Origin: Burkholderiaceae bacterium 16
GTDB taxonomy: Bacteria > Pseudomonadota > Gammaproteobacteria > Burkholderiales > Burkholderiaceae
DNA: 64,000 nucleotides
NCBI GenBank assembly: GCA_000955785.1
Contig: JYOD01000074.1
Location: 25,744-89,743 of the forward strand
Direction of reading: 5' to 3'
Shown piece after piece: positions 40,194 to 48,804 of this stretch; within the stretch, counting starts at the first letter, position 1, and each line of letters begins with the position of its first letter. The notes beneath the pieces are model-generated. The model had not been told where the DNA came from. It did no database searches and was given only the letters and a program-made list of their open reading frames with translations. A program made the translations under genes and the position numbers.

Positions 40194-41527
40194 TGCACAA
40201 CGCCAACACGATTTCCGCCGCGCCGGGCGCATCCGATGCCGCCGCTACCAGCACCGCTGTGCCGAAGATGGGCCGCCTGGCCGCGGCCAGCACCATCGGC
40301 ACCACGCTGGAATGGTACGACTTCACCGTCTATAACCTGATGGCCGCGCTGGTGTTCAACGCGGTTTTCTTCCCTTCGTTCGATCCGCTCACCGGCACGA
40401 TCCTGGCGTTCTCCACCTATGCGGTGGGCTATGTCTCGCGCCCGCTCGGCGGCGTGTTGTTCGGACACCTTGGCGACAGGCTCGGACGGCGCTTCGTGCT
40501 GGTCGCCACGCTGGTCCTGATGGGCGTGGCCACGGGCCTGATGGGTTTGCTGCCCACCTACATGTCGTGGGGCATCTGGAGCCCGATCTTGCTGGTGGCG
40601 CTGCGCTTCCTGCAAGGCGCGGCCATCGGCGGCGAATGGGCGGGCGCGGTCTTGCTGTCGATGGAACACGGCGAGCAGCACCAGCGCGGGCGCAATGCTT
40701 CCTTTACCCAGGTGGGGCCGTCGTGCGGCACGCTGCTGGGCACTGGCTTCATCGCCGTGGTTTCGCTGTGGCTGAGCCCGGAGGACTTCCAGGCTTGGGG
40801 CTGGCGCATTCCGTTCCTGTCGAGCGTGCTGCTGGTCGTCTTTGGGTTGTGGTTGCGCAAGGGCGTTGAGGAAACGCCGATGTTCAGGGAGATGGAGGCG
40901 CGCAAGAGCACGGCCAAGACCCCGATCAAGGAAGTGTTCGTGGATCACTGGCGGCGCCTGCTGCTGGCCGGCGGCGTGCGCATCGGCTCCGACGTGCTCT
41001 ATGCGCTGGTGGTGGTATTCACGCTGACCTACGTGACCAGCGTGCTGCACCTGTCCCGGCCGCTGGCGCTGACCGCGACCATGATCGGGGCGGCGTGCAA
41101 CGCCATTGCGGTGCCTTTGTTCGGCAGCCTGTCGGACCGGCTCGGGCGCCGGCCAGTGTATATCGCCGGCGCCTTGCTGGCGGTGGTGTGGGCCTTCGTC
41201 TTCTTCCGGCTGATGGACAGCGCGCAGCCGCTGCAGATCTGCGCGGCAGTGGTGGTCGGGCTGATCATCCACGCCATGATGTACGGCCCGCAGGCGGCCT
41301 TCGTGACCGAGCAGTTCCCCACGCGGGTGCGCTATGCCGGGTCGTCTCTGGCCTATACGCTGGCCGGCATCGTGGGAGGCGGCTTCGCGCCGCTGATCAT
41401 CGCCAGCCTGTACAAGTCGTATGGCTCGACGCTGGCAATCTCGCTGTATGTCAGTGCCGCCTTGGCGTTGACGCTGGTGGCGTTGCTGGCCGCCCGGGAA
41501 ACGGCGAACAAGCCGCTGGAGCGCTAA
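40193..41527 (+). CDS. MHS-family metabolite:H+ symporter
   Basis: A 444-residue MFS transporter of the MHS group (shikimate, proline/betaine, alpha-ketoglutarate). The start region STIGTTLEWYDFTVYNLMAA (about 31-50) is diagnostic, as are GVLFGHLGDRLGRRFVL (motif A, about 87-103) and a second LFGSLSDRLGRRPVY half (about 306-320). The TM6-7 loop is cytoplasmic. ATG overlaps the previous stop. The substrate, an organic acid or aromatic carboxylate, is suggested by the coupled EthD-like gene. Confidence 0.92.
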   Translation: MHNANTISAAPGASDAAATSTAVPKMGRLAAASTIGTTLEWYDFTVYNLMAALVFNAVFFPSFDPLTGTILAFSTYAVGYVSRPLGGVLFGHLGDRLGRRFVLVATLVLMGVATGLMGLLPTYMSWGIWSPILLVALRFLQGAAIGGEWAGAVLLSMEHGEQHQRGRNASFTQVGPSCGTLLGTGFIAVVSLWLSPEDFQAWGWRIPFLSSVLLVVFGLWLRKGVEETPMFREMEARKSTAKTPIKEVFVDHWRRLLLAGGVRIGSDVLYALVVVFTLTYVTSVLHLSRPLALTATMIGAACNAIAVPLFGSLSDRLGRRPVYIAGALLAVVWAFVFFRLMDSAQPLQICAAVVVGLIIHAMMYGPQAAFVTEQFPTRVRYAGSSLAYTLAGIVGGGFAPLIIASLYKSYGSTLAISLYVSAALALTLVALLAARETANKPLER

Positions 41528-42243
41528 GCCTGGTCCGCCGCCGCGAAGACGGTTTCGCGGCGGCCTTGCAGCAAGGACTGGCGAAAAGAAAGTACATGCG
41601 CCGTGACCGCGCTGGCCGCCGCCGCGGCATCGCCGTCGCGCAGCGCCTGCAGGATGGCGCGGTGCTCGGCGCCGACTTCGCCCAGGTGCCCTTCGGACGA
41701 CAGCGAGATGGCCCAGAAGCGTTGCGAGCGCGCGTGCAGCACCTTGAGGATCTCGATCAGGATCGGATTACCCGAAATTTCCGCGATCTGCTCATGGAAC
41801 AGCCGGTCCAGGTGGGTCACCTGCGGCAGGTCGCGCTGCGCCACGGCATCGTCGACCTGGCGCAGGATGGCCTCGAGCTTCTGCAAGCCGGCGGGGGTGA
41901 TGCGCTCGGCGGCCAGCCTGGCGCACAGCGTTTCGTTGGCCAGCCGTACGTCGATCAGGTGCAGGGCGTCGTCGATGGAAAGCGGCGCGACCACCACGCC
42001 CTTGCGCGGCAGGATCTGCACCAGCCCTTCGTTGGCGAGCCGGTGCAGCGCCTGGTTGATCGGCGTGCGGCCAATGTCGAGATCGTCCACCAGGGTGGAG
42101 ATATTGAGATGCTCGCCGGGACGGTAGACCAGCGTGGTCAGCCGCTCCCGAAGGCCGGTGTAGGCCCGCTCATTCTGCGATGGTTCTTCGGTCCTGGTCC
42201 GGGCGCGCGATGAGCCGGCGCTACGGCGATCCACTGATGGCAA
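41524..42243 (-). CDS. GntR/FCD-family regulator
   Basis: A regulator of about 239 residues. The winged helix is IGRTPINQALHRLANEGLVQ (about 57-76), and the FCD ligand domain spans about 105-230 with the metal-binding pattern (RLFHEQIAEISGN, HRAILQALRDGDA). It is convergent with the MHS gene, with stops overlapping by 4 nt. The start is uncertain: a TTG at 42243 has GGAGAG six bases upstream, with alternatives GTG 42234 and TTG 42276. FCD regulators often sense organic acids, so it may control the neighbouring transporter. Confidence 0.85.
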   Translation of the reverse strand: MPSVDRRSAGSSRARTRTEEPSQNERAYTGLRERLTTLVYRPGEHLNISTLVDDLDIGRTPINQALHRLANEGLVQILPRKGVVVAPLSIDDALHLIDVRLANETLCARLAAERITPAGLQKLEAILRQVDDAVAQRDLPQVTHLDRLFHEQIAEISGNPILIEILKVLHARSQRFWAISLSSEGHLGEVGAEHRAILQALRDGDAAAAASAVTAHVLSFRQSLLQGRRETVFAAADQA

Positions 42244-42939
42244 AACTCTCTCCCGACAACACGGTAATGCTTGCAAGGGCGATATCGTACTACCAAAACC
42301 CGGCGCGAACGCCTAGTCTTGCGCTCACTGTGCCTGGCGATGCCGAAGACGTTTTCCCACGTGGATGCCGGCGCCCGTGGCGAAAGCCTTTGCCTGTGCG
42401 TTGGGCGGCCGGGGGCGTCATCGTGGAACGCGACATGATCGAATTTGCCGAGGCGCCCGACATCCGTGCGCTCGGCATGAGCACTGCCGCGCAAGCCCAT
42501 GCGGTTAGTGCAGCCGCCACTCGGCCGTGCCAAGACGCTCTGGATCGGACTGCTGCGAACGATGGATGCTGCCGCCACGATTCAGGCTCTACGCAATGAG
42601 GGCGCATGACTTCTGTATAAGGAGATGCCTATACCTCGCCGGTCAACCAGTACGTCGCAGAGGGCGAGCGGCGAATCGACTGGTTTGCCAAGGTTGGCTC
42701 AAATAGAGCCGGATGTTGGGCTCTACGCTGAATACGCTGATCGATGCGGAAATTGCGATCCGCCGCGTTGAGGAGTTCGCACCGTCACCGGAACGTGAGC
42801 GGTTCATGATGCTGTTGATTTCCGCGCAGCACTTGCCATGATCAGAATAGCGCTGCGCCACGTCTCCTCCGCCGTGTGTTCATCGAAATCACCGGGATGG
42901 CTGCCGAGGACTTGTGTCAGAAACCGGCCTGAGCCGGCG
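42244..42939. other. Gene debris between the GntR gene and the toxin-antitoxin pair
   Basis: No intact gene can be supported. A short plus-strand frame at 42713-42841 (MLGSTLNTLIDAEIAIRRVE, then ending ERFMMLLISAQHLP) looks coding but lacks a clear start site. Another short frame begins after AAGGAG at 42619-42624. One copy of an imperfect direct repeat lies at 42431-42458. The segment appears to be decayed accessory DNA. Confidence 0.4.
42431..42458 (+). repeat. Direct repeat bounding the toxin-antitoxin segment, copy A
   Basis: CGACATGATCGAATTTGCCG followed by AGGCGCCC aligns with 43774-43801 (about 24 of 28 bases identical). The two copies lie in the same orientation about 1.3 kb apart, on either side of the YefM-YoeB genes. 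Confidence 0.55.
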
Positions 42940-43209
42940 TTACTTGTCGCCGTAGTGGAAGCGGCAACTGGCGATGCGCAGCAAGTCGTCATCGGCATCG
43001 TAGACCAAGCGGTTCGCGTCGTCGATGCGGCGCGACCAGAAACCGGACAGGTTGCCCTTCAAGGGCTCTGGCTTGCCGATCCCCGTGAACGGGTCGTGCT
43101 GGCACTCGGCAATGAGTTGATTGATGCGTCTGAGAATCTTCTTGTCTTGGGTCTGCCACCAGACGTATTCGTCCCAGGCGTTTAGTGCAAATAGGACTTT
43201 GCGCGTCAT
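42940..43209 (-). CDS. yoeB: YoeB-family toxin (mRNA interferase)
   Basis: An 89-residue RelE-superfamily toxin of the YoeB type. Family features are AWDEYVWWQTQDKKILRRIN (about 11-30), the GKPEPLKGNLSGFWSRRID segment (about 45-63, with conserved Glu, Arg), and the C-terminal SCRFHYGD with His about 85 and Tyr about 86. It cleaves mRNA on the ribosome when free. Its start overlaps the antitoxin stop by 4 nt. It is last in the operon. Confidence 0.93.
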   Translation of the reverse strand: MTRKVLFALNAWDEYVWWQTQDKKILRRINQLIAECQHDPFTGIGKPEPLKGNLSGFWSRRIDDANRLVYDADDDLLRIASCRFHYGDK

Positions 43210-43469
43210 TCAGCGTCCGGGTCGATCAGGTCGTGTGGCACGGCCTCGCCCTGGCGCAGTTGTGCGATCGACTCCATCAGTCGCTTCGCGTTGGCCGGAT
43301 TCGACATCAGATACATCGTTTCCATCCAACTGTCATACTGTTCCTGGGACATGATGACGGCATTCGGCGCGTCGCGGCGCGTGATCAGAATGGCGTCATG
43401 ATCGTCGATGGCCTGGTCGATGACCGCCTTCAGGTTGTTGCGGGCATCGGAGAAATGAATGGTGCGCAT
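43206..43469 (-). CDS. yefM: YefM/Phd-family antitoxin
   Basis: An 87-residue Phd/YefM antitoxin. The N-terminal DNA-binding fold is MRTIHFSDARNNLKAVIDQA (about 1-20), with VIMSQEQYDSWMETMYLMSN (about 41-60) and an acidic C-terminus that masks YoeB (EAVPHDLIDPDAE). The ATG at 43469 is preceded by a purine-rich GGGGGAAG. It overlaps yoeB by 4 nt. A candidate operator lies 19-42 bp upstream. Confidence 0.93.
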   Translation of the reverse strand: MRTIHFSDARNNLKAVIDQAIDDHDAILITRRDAPNAVIMSQEQYDSWMETMYLMSNPANAKRLMESIAQLRQGEAVPHDLIDPDAE

Positions 43470-43487
43470 GGCACTTCCCCCCACAGA

Positions 43488-43511
43488 ACTTGTTCAATTA
43501 CTTGGACAAGT
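43488..43511. promoter_or_regulatory. Candidate YefM operator
   Basis: ACTTGT (43488-43493) and ACAAGT (43506-43511) form an inverted repeat directly upstream of yefM. A TATACT box on the minus strand overlaps the distal arm (43510-43515), so binding would block the promoter. Confidence 0.5.
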
Positions 43512-43773
43512 ATAGCACCGGAAGGATTCGGAGTGCGCTGGCTGCTGTTAGACGGCGATCGTCAACGCGTTCGGTCACGATTGGCTCTCTCCCAGCAGCC
43601 CGGGGCTGACAGGGAACTTGACGCCAGTTGTACGAGAGCCTGCCAAACCGGGGGCTAAGCGGCGACACTGCGAACGCATTCACGGGGATCAGAGCCCCGG
43701 TGGCAGCGCAGCGTGCACTGGCCATCACGGGATCTACGCCGTGATGTGCCAGAACGGCGCCCATCGGTGAACT
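43512..43773. other. Intergenic debris upstream of the antitoxin gene
   Basis: No gene is seen between the yefM promoter and the second direct-repeat copy at 43774-43801. Confidence 0.35.
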
Positions 43774-43801
43774 CGACATGATCGAGTTCACCGAGCCGCC
43801 C
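43774..43801 (+). repeat. Direct repeat bounding the toxin-antitoxin segment, copy B
   Basis: CGACATGATCGAGTTCACCG followed by AGCCGCCC matches copy A at 42431-42458. It abuts the stop codon of the Bug gene (43802). Confidence 0.55.
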
Positions 43802-44782
43802 TTAATCGAGCTTGATGTCAGCCGCGGTGATCACCGTCTTCCACTTGGCCACCTCGGCCGCGGTGTGCTGGTTCAGCGCCGCGGACTTGTAGGCGGCTTC
43901 GGGCAGCAGCTGGATGCCCTGTTCTGTCAGCTTCCTGGAGAAATCGGGGTCGGCGATGGCTTTCGCGAACGCGGCGTAGTTGCGGGCCATGATGTCCTTG
44001 GGCGTGCCCTTCGGCGCGTACAGGCCGTACCAGGTGGATGCCTCGAAGTTCGGCACCACCGTCTCCGCCACGGTGGGCACATTGGGGAACTGCGGCACGC
44101 GCTGCCTTGCCGTCTGGGCGATGGCGACGACCTTGCCGCCCTTGACCTGGGGCAGGGCCGTGTTGGTCTGGTCGAACATGCCGTCGACCTGCCCGCCCAT
44201 CACGTCGGTCAGTGCCGGACCGGCGCCTTTATAGGACACCGGCGTCACCTTGATCTTCGCCTGCTGGGCGAACATGGCCGCCACCAGGTGGGAGGTGGAG
44301 CCCACCCCCGCGTTGCCGAAGTTCAGCTTGCCCGGGTTGGCGCTGGCGAAAGCGACGAGGTCCTGTACGGTCTTGAATTTCGAGTTCGCGCCCACCAGCA
44401 GCACCAGCGGCGTATCGGGGAAGCGGAACACGCCGTCGAAGTCCTTGATGGGGTCGTAGGACAGCTTCTTGTACAGCGACGGAGCGGCGGCCATATAGCC
44501 CATGTGCCCGACCAGGAAGGTATAGCCATCGGGCGCGGCCTTAGCCGCCTTGCCCGCGCCGATGGTGCCGCCGGCGCCGGCCTGGTTCTCGATCAGCACC
44601 GGCTGGCCGAGGTCGCGCCCGACGCGTTCGGCGATATTGCGGGCGAGCGCGTCGGTGGGGCCGCCGGCGGCAAAGGGCACGATCCAGGTGATGGGGCGGG
44701 TGGGGTAGGTTTGCGCCAGCGCGCCGGTGGTACTCGTGGACAGGGCTAGCAGGGCGAGGACGGCGGCGAGTTGCTTGGTCAT
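43802..44782 (-). CDS. Bug/TctC-family periplasmic binding protein
   Basis: A 326-residue extracytoplasmic binding protein. Signal peptide 1-23 (TGALAQ cleavage). Family blocks: ITWIVPFAAGGPTDALARNI (about 31-50), AGAGGTIGAGKAAKAAPDGY (about 67-86), FGNAGVGSTSHLVAAMF (about 154-170), and VSYKGAGPALTDVMGGQVDG. AAGGAG precedes the ATG at 44782. It is the last gene of a minus-strand unit with the fumarase-superfamily lyase 42 bp upstream. A carboxylate ligand linked to that lyase is likely. Confidence 0.93.
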   Translation of the reverse strand: MTKQLAAVLALLALSTSTTGALAQTYPTRPITWIVPFAAGGPTDALARNIAERVGRDLGQPVLIENQAGAGGTIGAGKAAKAAPDGYTFLVGHMGYMAAAPSLYKKLSYDPIKDFDGVFRFPDTPLVLLVGANSKFKTVQDLVAFASANPGKLNFGNAGVGSTSHLVAAMFAQQAKIKVTPVSYKGAGPALTDVMGGQVDGMFDQTNTALPQVKGGKVVAIAQTARQRVPQFPNVPTVAETVVPNFEASTWYGLYAPKGTPKDIMARNYAAFAKAIADPDFSRKLTEQGIQLLPEAAYKSAALNQHTAAEVAKWKTVITAADIKLD

Positions 44783-44824
44783 GGTTGTCTCCTTCATCAA
44801 GATTGTTCTGGTTCTTCGGATGCT

Positions 44825-46186
44825 TTAACGAGGGGCCAGCACGGTGTCCTTCACCACCGCCAGCGCCATCCGCTCGGCGGCACCCAGGTAGTTGGCGGGA
44901 TCGGTCAGGTAGCGGATCTGCGGCTCGCCCAGGCGTGCCACGATGTCCTGGTTCTCACACAGCACGGCATAGAGGCTGCGCTTGTGCTCGATGGCGTGGC
45001 GGCAAGCGTCGTAGACCACGTCGTGGGCCTGCTGGCGGCCGATGGCCGGCGCCAGTCCCATCATCACGGCCTCGGCCACGATCAGCCCGCCGGTGAGGTC
45101 GAGGTTGCCGCGCATGCGGGCGGTATCCACCGACAGGCCCTTGAGCATGAAGGCGGCCTGGCCCAGCGCGCCCGATGCCAGCAGGAAGCTCTCCGGCACC
45201 GCGCTCCATTCCAGGTGCCATGGCCCGGTGGCGCGCTCGAAATCCTGGATCATGGCGTCGAGCATCAACGCGGCGCGCTCGCGCAGCATCTTGGCTGCCG
45301 CCAGCATCAGTTCGCTGGAAATCGGGTTGCGCTTTTGCGGCATGGTCGAGCTGGCGCCGCGGCCTTCCACGAAGGGCTCGGCCACTTCGCCGAACTCGGA
45401 CGAGGCCATCGTCATCACGTCCAGCGCAATCTTGCCCAGCGATCCGCCGATCGCGGCCAGCAGCGAGACCAGCTCCGCCAGGCCGTCGCGGGCCACGTGC
45501 CAGGTAATGCGCGGGTCGCGCAGGCCGAGCTCTTCGGCCAGGTTGGCGCGTACGGTGAGGCCGATATCGGTGTCGCCCAGCGAGGCGAGGGTGCCGGCCG
45601 CACCGCCGAACTCCACCAGCAGCGCGCGCGCCTTGGCCTGGGCCAGCCGCTCCGCATGGCGGTTCAGCGACGACAGCCAGACCGCGGCGCGAAAGCCGAA
45701 GGTGACCGGCAGCGCATGTTGCAGGTGCGTGCGCCCGGCGGTGACGGTACGCGCGTGCGCCGCCGCCAGCGTCTTGAGCGCGCCGCGCACTTCATCGAGC
45801 TGGGTCTCAATGATGGCCACCGCTGCCTTGCACTGGAGCATGGTCGCGGTGTCCATGATGTCCTGCGTAGTGGCGCCCCAGTGGACATAGCGGCCGGCTT
45901 CGCCGCACATCTCGCTCAGTTGGCGCACCAGCGGCAGGATGGGATAGCCCACGATCTCGGTCTCGGCGCGCATCGCGTCGAGGTCGATCTTGTCCAGGCT
46001 GGCGCGCGCGGTGATCTCGCGGGCGGCTTCGGCCGGGATCAGGCCCGCCTTGGCCTGCGCCCTGGCCAGCGCGGTCTCGGTGTCGATGCAGCGCGCCACA
46101 TAGGCGCGGTCGTCGAAGACGGCACGCATCTGCGGAGTGCCGAACATGTCGCGGAAGAGAACGGAGTCGAAGACGGTAGTGGCCAT
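44825..46186 (-). CDS. Fumarase/aspartase-superfamily lyase (PcaB-like)
   Basis: A 453-residue homotetrameric lyase. Signature GASSTMPQKRNPISSELMLA (about 279-298) holds the catalytic-loop SS motif. Other blocks are YVHWGATTQDIMDTATMLQ (about 98-116) and HLQHALPVTFGFRAAVWLSS (about 158-177). The closest subfamily by eye is 3-carboxy-cis,cis-muconate cycloisomerase (PcaB), yet protocatechuate genes are absent. The neighbouring fumarase and Bug protein instead suggest a fumarate-releasing lyase. The ATG at 46186 is supported by family alignment. Confidence 0.85.
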   Translation of the reverse strand: MATTVFDSVLFRDMFGTPQMRAVFDDRAYVARCIDTETALARAQAKAGLIPAEAAREITARASLDKIDLDAMRAETEIVGYPILPLVRQLSEMCGEAGRYVHWGATTQDIMDTATMLQCKAAVAIIETQLDEVRGALKTLAAAHARTVTAGRTHLQHALPVTFGFRAAVWLSSLNRHAERLAQAKARALLVEFGGAAGTLASLGDTDIGLTVRANLAEELGLRDPRITWHVARDGLAELVSLLAAIGGSLGKIALDVMTMASSEFGEVAEPFVEGRGASSTMPQKRNPISSELMLAAAKMLRERAALMLDAMIQDFERATGPWHLEWSAVPESFLLASGALGQAAFMLKGLSVDTARMRGNLDLTGGLIVAEAVMMGLAPAIGRQQAHDVVYDACRHAIEHKRSLYAVLCENQDIVARLGEPQIRYLTDPANYLGAAERMALAVVKDTVLAPR

Positions 46187-46269
46187 GGGGCGGGTTCCTG
46201 AAAGAGTCGGAAATCGGGTCAGGGGCGGGCGCCAGGGATGCTGAACCTGTGCCTCATCCAACCTTTAAA

Positions 46270-46302
46270 TATGTCTATCTAAAAAATATGTTTAAACATA
46301 TT
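46270..46302. promoter_or_regulatory. Operator sites between the lyase and GntR genes
   Basis: A perfect 18 bp palindrome AATATGTTTAAACATATT (46285-46302) has the core ATGT-N4-ACAT. Next to it, TATGTCTAT (46270-46278) matches one half of the related site at 47220-47237 read on the other strand. Both fit a GntR/HutC-type operator and lie 99-116 bp upstream of the lyase start. Confidence 0.7.
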
Positions 46303-46430
46303 CTAGGAATATGGATTTCGGCCGTCAAGCCGGATCTGCGTCAGGTTTACCCTTTGCGCTTGGCTTGCGGTCCGTCAGGCGCTAGCATTTGCTACGCCGC
46401 AAGCACATCGATCGATCATTCAGGGAACCC

Positions 46431-47159
46431 ATGGAGCCACGCCACGCCGAGTTGACCAAGGCGCTCATTCACGACATTACGAGCGGGGTCTACCCTGTCG
46501 GGTCAAGCCTGCCGGGCGAACTGGAGCTGGCCGAGAAGCACGGCGTCAGCCGCGGCACCGTGCGTGTGGCGCTGATGCGCATCCAGGAGCTTGGCCTGGT
46601 TTCGCGCAAGAAGCGCGCGGGCACGCGGGTGGAAGCCGCCGCGCCGCGCAGCAGCGAATACACGCCCAAGCTCTCCACCATCGACGAACTGGTGCAATAC
46701 GGCGCCGCCACCCTGCGCACCATCCACGGCGCGCGCGAGATCGTGATGGATATCGAGCTGGCCACCCGCCTGGGCTGCCAGCCTGGCTCGCGCTGGCTCC
46801 ATATCGAGACATCCCGCACCAATCCGGAAGCGCCATCCCATCCGCTGTCGTGGTCCGATGTCTACGTGATGGCGGCTGACGGCGCCAAGATCCGCAAGCT
46901 GCTCAAGACCGACACCAGCCTGATCAGCGATCTTGTCGGCAAGGCAACCGGGCGCCTGGTCAGGGAAGTGCGCCAGACCGTACGGGCGGTGGGGGTGCCG
47001 GCGGCGCTGGCCGAGGTGCTGGGTACCGCGCCGGACGCCCATGCGCTGGAATTCGTGCGGCGGTATTACGACCAGTCCGACCGGCTGTTCGAAGTCGTGG
47101 TGAGCCTGCATCCGGCCGACAGGTTCACGTACTCGACCGTGCTGCAGCGGCAGGGCTGA
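46431..47159 (+). CDS. GntR/UTRA (HutC-type) regulator of the lyase-fumarase locus
   Basis: A 242-residue regulator. The winged helix is LPGELELAEKHGVSRGTVRV (about 27-46) with ALMRIQELGLVSRKKRAGTR after it. The UTRA effector domain spans about 85-235 (SRWLHIETSRTNP, HALEFVRRYYDQSDRLFEVV). CAGGGA precedes the ATG at 46431. It lies between the divergent lyase unit and the fumarase gene. Palindromes with the same ATGT-N4-ACAT core stand at both target promoters, so it likely controls both. Confidence 0.9.
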   Translation: MEPRHAELTKALIHDITSGVYPVGSSLPGELELAEKHGVSRGTVRVALMRIQELGLVSRKKRAGTRVEAAAPRSSEYTPKLSTIDELVQYGAATLRTIHGAREIVMDIELATRLGCQPGSRWLHIETSRTNPEAPSHPLSWSDVYVMAADGAKIRKLLKTDTSLISDLVGKATGRLVREVRQTVRAVGVPAALAEVLGTAPDAHALEFVRRYYDQSDRLFEVVVSLHPADRFTYSTVLQRQG

Positions 47160-47219
47160 GCCTGCGCCGGGCCGCGCGCGCCGCGCGGGCGTGTTTGCGT
47201 TTGCCCTGCAGGTTGTGTC

Positions 47220-47237
47220 ATTATGTATAGACATAAT
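47220..47237. promoter_or_regulatory. Operator site upstream of the class I fumarase
   Basis: ATTATGT (47220-47226) and ACATAAT (47231-47237) are perfect 7 bp arms around ATAG. The core ATGTATAGACAT matches the ATGT-N4-ACAT core of the palindrome at 46285-46302. Confidence 0.7.
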
Positions 47238-47290
47238 AGATGCGCGCAGCAGCGGGTCCGCCCGGTTCGCCCGTTGTGCCAGCCCCCCCC

Positions 47291-48784
47291 ATGACTGTGA
47301 TCTTCCAGGAAGACGTCGTCGACACCATTGCCGATGCGCTCCAGTACATCAGCTACTACCATCCCGCCGATTTCGTCCAGGCGCTCAAGCGCGCCTTCGC
47401 CGCCGAGCCCGCGGGCGCGGCGCGAGACGCCATCGAGCAGTTGCTGGTCAACAGCCGCATGAGCGCGCAAGCCCATCGGCCGATCTGCCAGGACACCGGC
47501 GTGGCACAGGTCTTCATGACGGTGGGTATGAACGTGCGGTTTGCCGCGCGCGACGGCGGTCCGCTGATGCCGGTGCAGCAGATGGTCGATGCGGCGGCGC
47601 GCCGCGGCTATACCGACAGCGCCAACCCGCTGCGTGCCACCATGGTGAGCTCGGCGCTGGGCGAGCGGCGCAATACAGGCGACAACACCCCGGGCTTCCT
47701 GCAACTTGAACTGGTGCCCGGCGATACCGTGACGATGACCGTGGTGGCAAAGGGTGGCGGGGGTGACGTCAAGGCGAAGTTCGCCACGCTCAACCCGAGC
47801 GATTCCCTGGTCGACTGGATCCTCGCTGCCATTCCGCAGATGGGTGCCGGCTGGTGCCCGCCTGGCGTGCTTGGCGTAGGAGTGGGCGGCACGCCGGAGC
47901 AGGCTATGCTGGCGGCCAAGCGCGCCTTGTTCAGCCCCATCGATATCCACGCGTTGCGCGCCAGGGGCGCGGCGGACGACGCCGAGCGGCTGCGGCTGGA
48001 ACTGTTCGACCGCATCAATGCGCTCGGCATCGGCGCGCAGGGGCTGGGCGGGCTGGCCACCGTGCTCGATGTCAAGGTGGCGGCCTTGCCCTGCCATGCC
48101 GCGACGCTGCCCGTGGCGCTGATTCCCAATTGCGCGGCGACGCGCTTCGTCACGGTCGAACTGGACGGCTCGGGTCCGGCGCGGCTGGAGCCGCCGCCCG
48201 CCGACACCTGGGAGGGCATTCCCGCCGCGTTGACAGCGCCGCCAGGGCGCGTGGTCGACCTGGATCGCCTGGACGCCGCGGAGGTAGCGCAGTGGCGGGT
48301 TGGCGACACATTGCGGCTGCGCGGCCGGTTGCTGACGGCCCGCGATGCCGCGCACAAGCGGCTGGTGGCCATGCTCGACGCTGGCGAGCCGCTGCCGGTG
48401 CCGCTGCGCGACCGCGCGATCTACTACGTGGGCCCGGTCGATGCGGTTGGCGACGAGGCGGTGGGCCCGGCGGGTCCCACCACGGCCACGCGCATGGATA
48501 AGTTCGTGCCGCAGTTGCTGGAGCAGACAGGCTTGCTGGTCATGATCGGCAAGGCCGAGCGCGGTCCCTGCGCCATCGAGGCCATTCGCCGCCACGGTGC
48601 GGCCTACCTGATCGCGGTGGGTGGCGCTGCCTACCTGATATCGCGGGCGATCCGCAAGGCGCGCGTGCTGGCCTTTCCGGAGTTGGGCATGGAAGCCATC
48701 TATGAGTTCGAGGTGGAGGATATGCCCGCCACCGTGGCGGTGGACGCGCAGGGGCGGTCCATTCACCGGATCGCCGCCGGTTGA
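47291..48784 (+). CDS. Class I fumarate hydratase (or tartrate dehydratase), fused alpha-beta type
   Basis: A 497-residue Fe-S hydro-lyase. The three cluster cysteines are visible in RPICQDTGVAQVFMTVGMNV (Cys about 65), GAGWCPPGVLGVGVGG (about 186), and ALIPNCAATRF (about 279). The C-terminal beta domain carries GPTTATRMDKFVPQLLEQTG (about 396-415) and the KAERGPCAIEAIRRHG segment. It interconverts fumarate and malate, or a related hydroxy-acid. The start MTVIFQEDVV at 47291 is usual; an ATG at 47240 directly after the palindrome is an alternative. It is under the GntR operator at 47220. Confidence 0.92.
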   Translation: MTVIFQEDVVDTIADALQYISYYHPADFVQALKRAFAAEPAGAARDAIEQLLVNSRMSAQAHRPICQDTGVAQVFMTVGMNVRFAARDGGPLMPVQQMVDAAARRGYTDSANPLRATMVSSALGERRNTGDNTPGFLQLELVPGDTVTMTVVAKGGGGDVKAKFATLNPSDSLVDWILAAIPQMGAGWCPPGVLGVGVGGTPEQAMLAAKRALFSPIDIHALRARGAADDAERLRLELFDRINALGIGAQGLGGLATVLDVKVAALPCHAATLPVALIPNCAATRFVTVELDGSGPARLEPPPADTWEGIPAALTAPPGRVVDLDRLDAAEVAQWRVGDTLRLRGRLLTARDAAHKRLVAMLDAGEPLPVPLRDRAIYYVGPVDAVGDEAVGPAGPTTATRMDKFVPQLLEQTGLLVMIGKAERGPCAIEAIRRHGAAYLIAVGGAAYLISRAIRKARVLAFPELGMEAIYEFEVEDMPATVAVDAQGRSIHRIAAG

Positions 48785-48804
48785 GCCGGCAGGCTGCGGA
48801 TGCG

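Noticed and set aside
42138..42607. Frames on both strands next to the GntR gene
   Set aside because: Overlapping frames of shadow composition without start signals; described as debris instead.
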